Source: Spirochaetaceae bacterium (GTDB taxonomy: Bacteria; Spirochaetota; Spirochaetia; Treponematales; Rectinemataceae). From it: DNA of 14,905 nucleotides. Position numbers and translations under genes: made by a program. The stretch is from the NCBI GenBank assembly GCA_003452735.1, contig DMNL01000032.1, positions 1-14,905 on the forward strand, read 5' to 3'. The notes below the pieces were generated by a model that saw only the letters and a list, made by a program, of their open reading frames with translations, was not told the DNA's origin and ran no database searches. Positions 13,901 through 14,905 of the stretch are shown here, in pieces; the first letter of the stretch is position 1; each line of letters opens with the position of its first letter.

Positions 13901-14905
13901 ATGAAACGTATATTCGTTTTGGATGTCAGCGACCTGTCTTTCTCAAGGCGCGTTTCAGCAGCGGCCTTGCAAGGTCTCGTAAACCGAAAAGGATCAACCC
14001 TCTATCTCGATTATGGCTTCTATGATGACCCAAGTGCTCGTCGAACGAATGAAGAGTTCATAGATGATAAAAACTGGTTTGGCAAATATAGGACATTCTT
14101 AGGCAATCAAGATGAACATAACATCGAGTTTTATCAAAAGGAGCATGGATTTGATATTGAAGAGCTTTCAAGTCTAAGCGAAGCCTTAAGAAAATTCAAA
14201 GATGATTATGGTGGCCTTGTAATTTGGGATGAAAGTCTATTGGATACGGTGAACGCAGCCGTAATGCTAGCAGGGCTGGAGAACTTGATTCCAGTAACCA
14301 TGAATCTCATAGAAGAATTGGCGCTCCAGGATTTGCCTATTCGCCATGATCTTCGGAACAAATGGACAGATAGACTTCAGATCTACACCTGGGCAATGGA
14401 TAATCTGTTCGAGCAATGTAAGCCTGGAGTTGTCGCTTGTATCGAGCCAGGATGGCAGAGACCAGAATTCTTGGATTACCTAGTAGAGGAGCGCATATTT
14501 ACTTATAGCCTATCGAGCCGTCATGAGGGGCTGGGGAATAAGCTATTGATGCTTTTAGCATTCGGACCGCCGGCTTTGCGCGAGGTTATCTTTGCCCTCA
14601 GACTAGATGCTCCAATTCGAAAATTCGCATTGCATTGGATGGCAAGAAGATCTCAAGAAGTAAAGATTTCCAATACAATTCAGAGAAAAGTCCGCTCGGA
14701 AACATATCCCACCATATTTGGTTGGCACACAAAACGCGATGATGAACTCTCGTTCATGTCTCAGCTTTCGGCCAATGGCTTACGGCTTGTGCCTGCTCAT
14801 CTTGCTGGGAATTTTTCCTTCCATAGCAAGTTAGAGCCGTTGAAAGAAAAACCATTCAAAGCGCGGTCATTTAAGGGAAAATCATTCAAAGCAGAATCGC
14901 TTGGA
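13901..14905 (+). CDS. GxGYxYP-family protein, N-terminal part (cut by window edge)
   Basis: The frame from the ATG at 13901 stays open to the right edge (335 residues seen). The start MKRIFVLDVSDLSFSRRVSAAALQGLVNRKGSTLYLDY matches the opening of GxGYxYP proteins, a family proposed as glycosidase-like and often found with glycan-use genes. FGWHTKRDDELSFMSQLSANGLRLVPAHLAGNFSFHS (about 273-309) matches the later family segment before the core. The naming GxGYxYP motif would lie beyond the window. No signal peptide is present, so this copy should stay in the cytoplasm. Other in-frame ATGs just upstream (13893, 13896) run into stops after two to three codons. No clear ribosome site precedes 13901; it lies 26 bases after the Gfo/Idh stop. 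A run of pentapeptide repeats starts at residue 317. Confidence 0.8.
   Translation, partial: MKRIFVLDVSDLSFSRRVSAAALQGLVNRKGSTLYLDYGFYDDPSARRTNEEFIDDKNWFGKYRTFLGNQDEHNIEFYQKEHGFDIEELSSLSEALRKFKDDYGGLVIWDESLLDTVNAAVMLAGLENLIPVTMNLIEELALQDLPIRHDLRNKWTDRLQIYTWAMDNLFEQCKPGVVACIEPGWQRPEFLDYLVEERIFTYSLSSRHEGLGNKLLMLLAFGPPALREVIFALRLDAPIRKFALHWMARRSQEVKISNTIQRKVRSETYPTIFGWHTKRDDELSFMSQLSANGLRLVPAHLAGNFSFHSKLEPLKEKPFKARSFKGKSFKAESLG
14849..14905 (+). repeat. 15-bp in-frame tandem repeat at the right edge
   Basis: Units of 15 bases encode KPFKA, RSFKG, KSFKA and a diverged ESLG(x) cut by the window end, following a conserved NFSFHS segment of the GxGYxYP protein. The pattern is (K/R/E)-(P/S)-(F/L)-K-(A/G). 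The total copy number is unknown because the array runs off the sequence. Confidence 0.65.

Noticed and set aside
1..14905. CRISPR arrays, tRNA or rRNA genes, insertion sequences, phage genes or defence systems
   Set aside because: None seen: no regularly spaced repeats, no cloverleaf-like segments, no transposase or integrase motifs. The tandem repeats found are short and within coding frames.

Overview
The window looks like accessory carbohydrate-uptake and catabolism DNA from a diderm bacterium. The periplasmic binding protein at 2799 has an ordinary signal peptide (cleavage about VIA|QQ) and no lipobox cysteine. That argues against a Gram-positive, where such proteins are normally lipoproteins. 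Strong AGGAGG-type ribosome sites, moderate GC, and a small protein with a loose lipobox (LYS-C) would fit a spirochaete (Spirochaetales), but no marker gene is present, so this is only an inference.

Layout. (1) 1-1880, + strand: the end of a TRAP transporter operon, with large subunit DctM and then small subunit DctQ in an ATGA stop/start overlap. The binding protein DctP is not in the window. (2) 1889-2305, - strand: an unrecognised small membrane-anchored or lipoprotein-like protein, convergent with dctQ. (3) 2306-2798: a non-coding stretch holding a putative - strand promoter and a near-consensus sigma70 promoter (TTGACG-17-TATAAT) facing right. The -10 box of the latter lies inside a perfect 15-bp palindrome, probably an operator. 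(4) 2799 to the right edge, + strand: one long tightly packed gene series. It encodes a ribose-type ABC importer (binding protein, double ATPase, permease), an IclR regulator, an IolD-like thiamine diphosphate (ThDP) enzyme, a transketolase split into N and C subunits, an RpiB/LacAB-type isomerase, a GPH (MelB-type) symporter, a Gfo/Idh oxidoreductase and the first 335 residues of a GxGYxYP-family protein. Most junctions from iclR on are overlaps or gaps under 35 bases, and I see no terminator, so it reads as a single operon of at least 12 kb.

How it may work together (inference). Two importers of different classes bring in one or two related carbohydrates. The Gfo/Idh enzyme oxidises or reduces a sugar or cyclitol. 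The RpiB-like protein interconverts an aldose and a ketose, the split transketolase moves a two-carbon unit, and the IolD-like enzyme cleaves or transfers at a carbonyl next to a C-C bond. The IclR protein would sense an intermediate and act at the palindrome. I recognise each family, but not this combination of an IolD-like enzyme, split transketolase and RpiB-like isomerase as a named pathway. It is the best candidate in the window for an undescribed catabolic route. Two genes in it (the IolD-like enzyme and the GxGYxYP protein) also carry short in-frame tandem repeats, which is unusual for metabolic enzymes.
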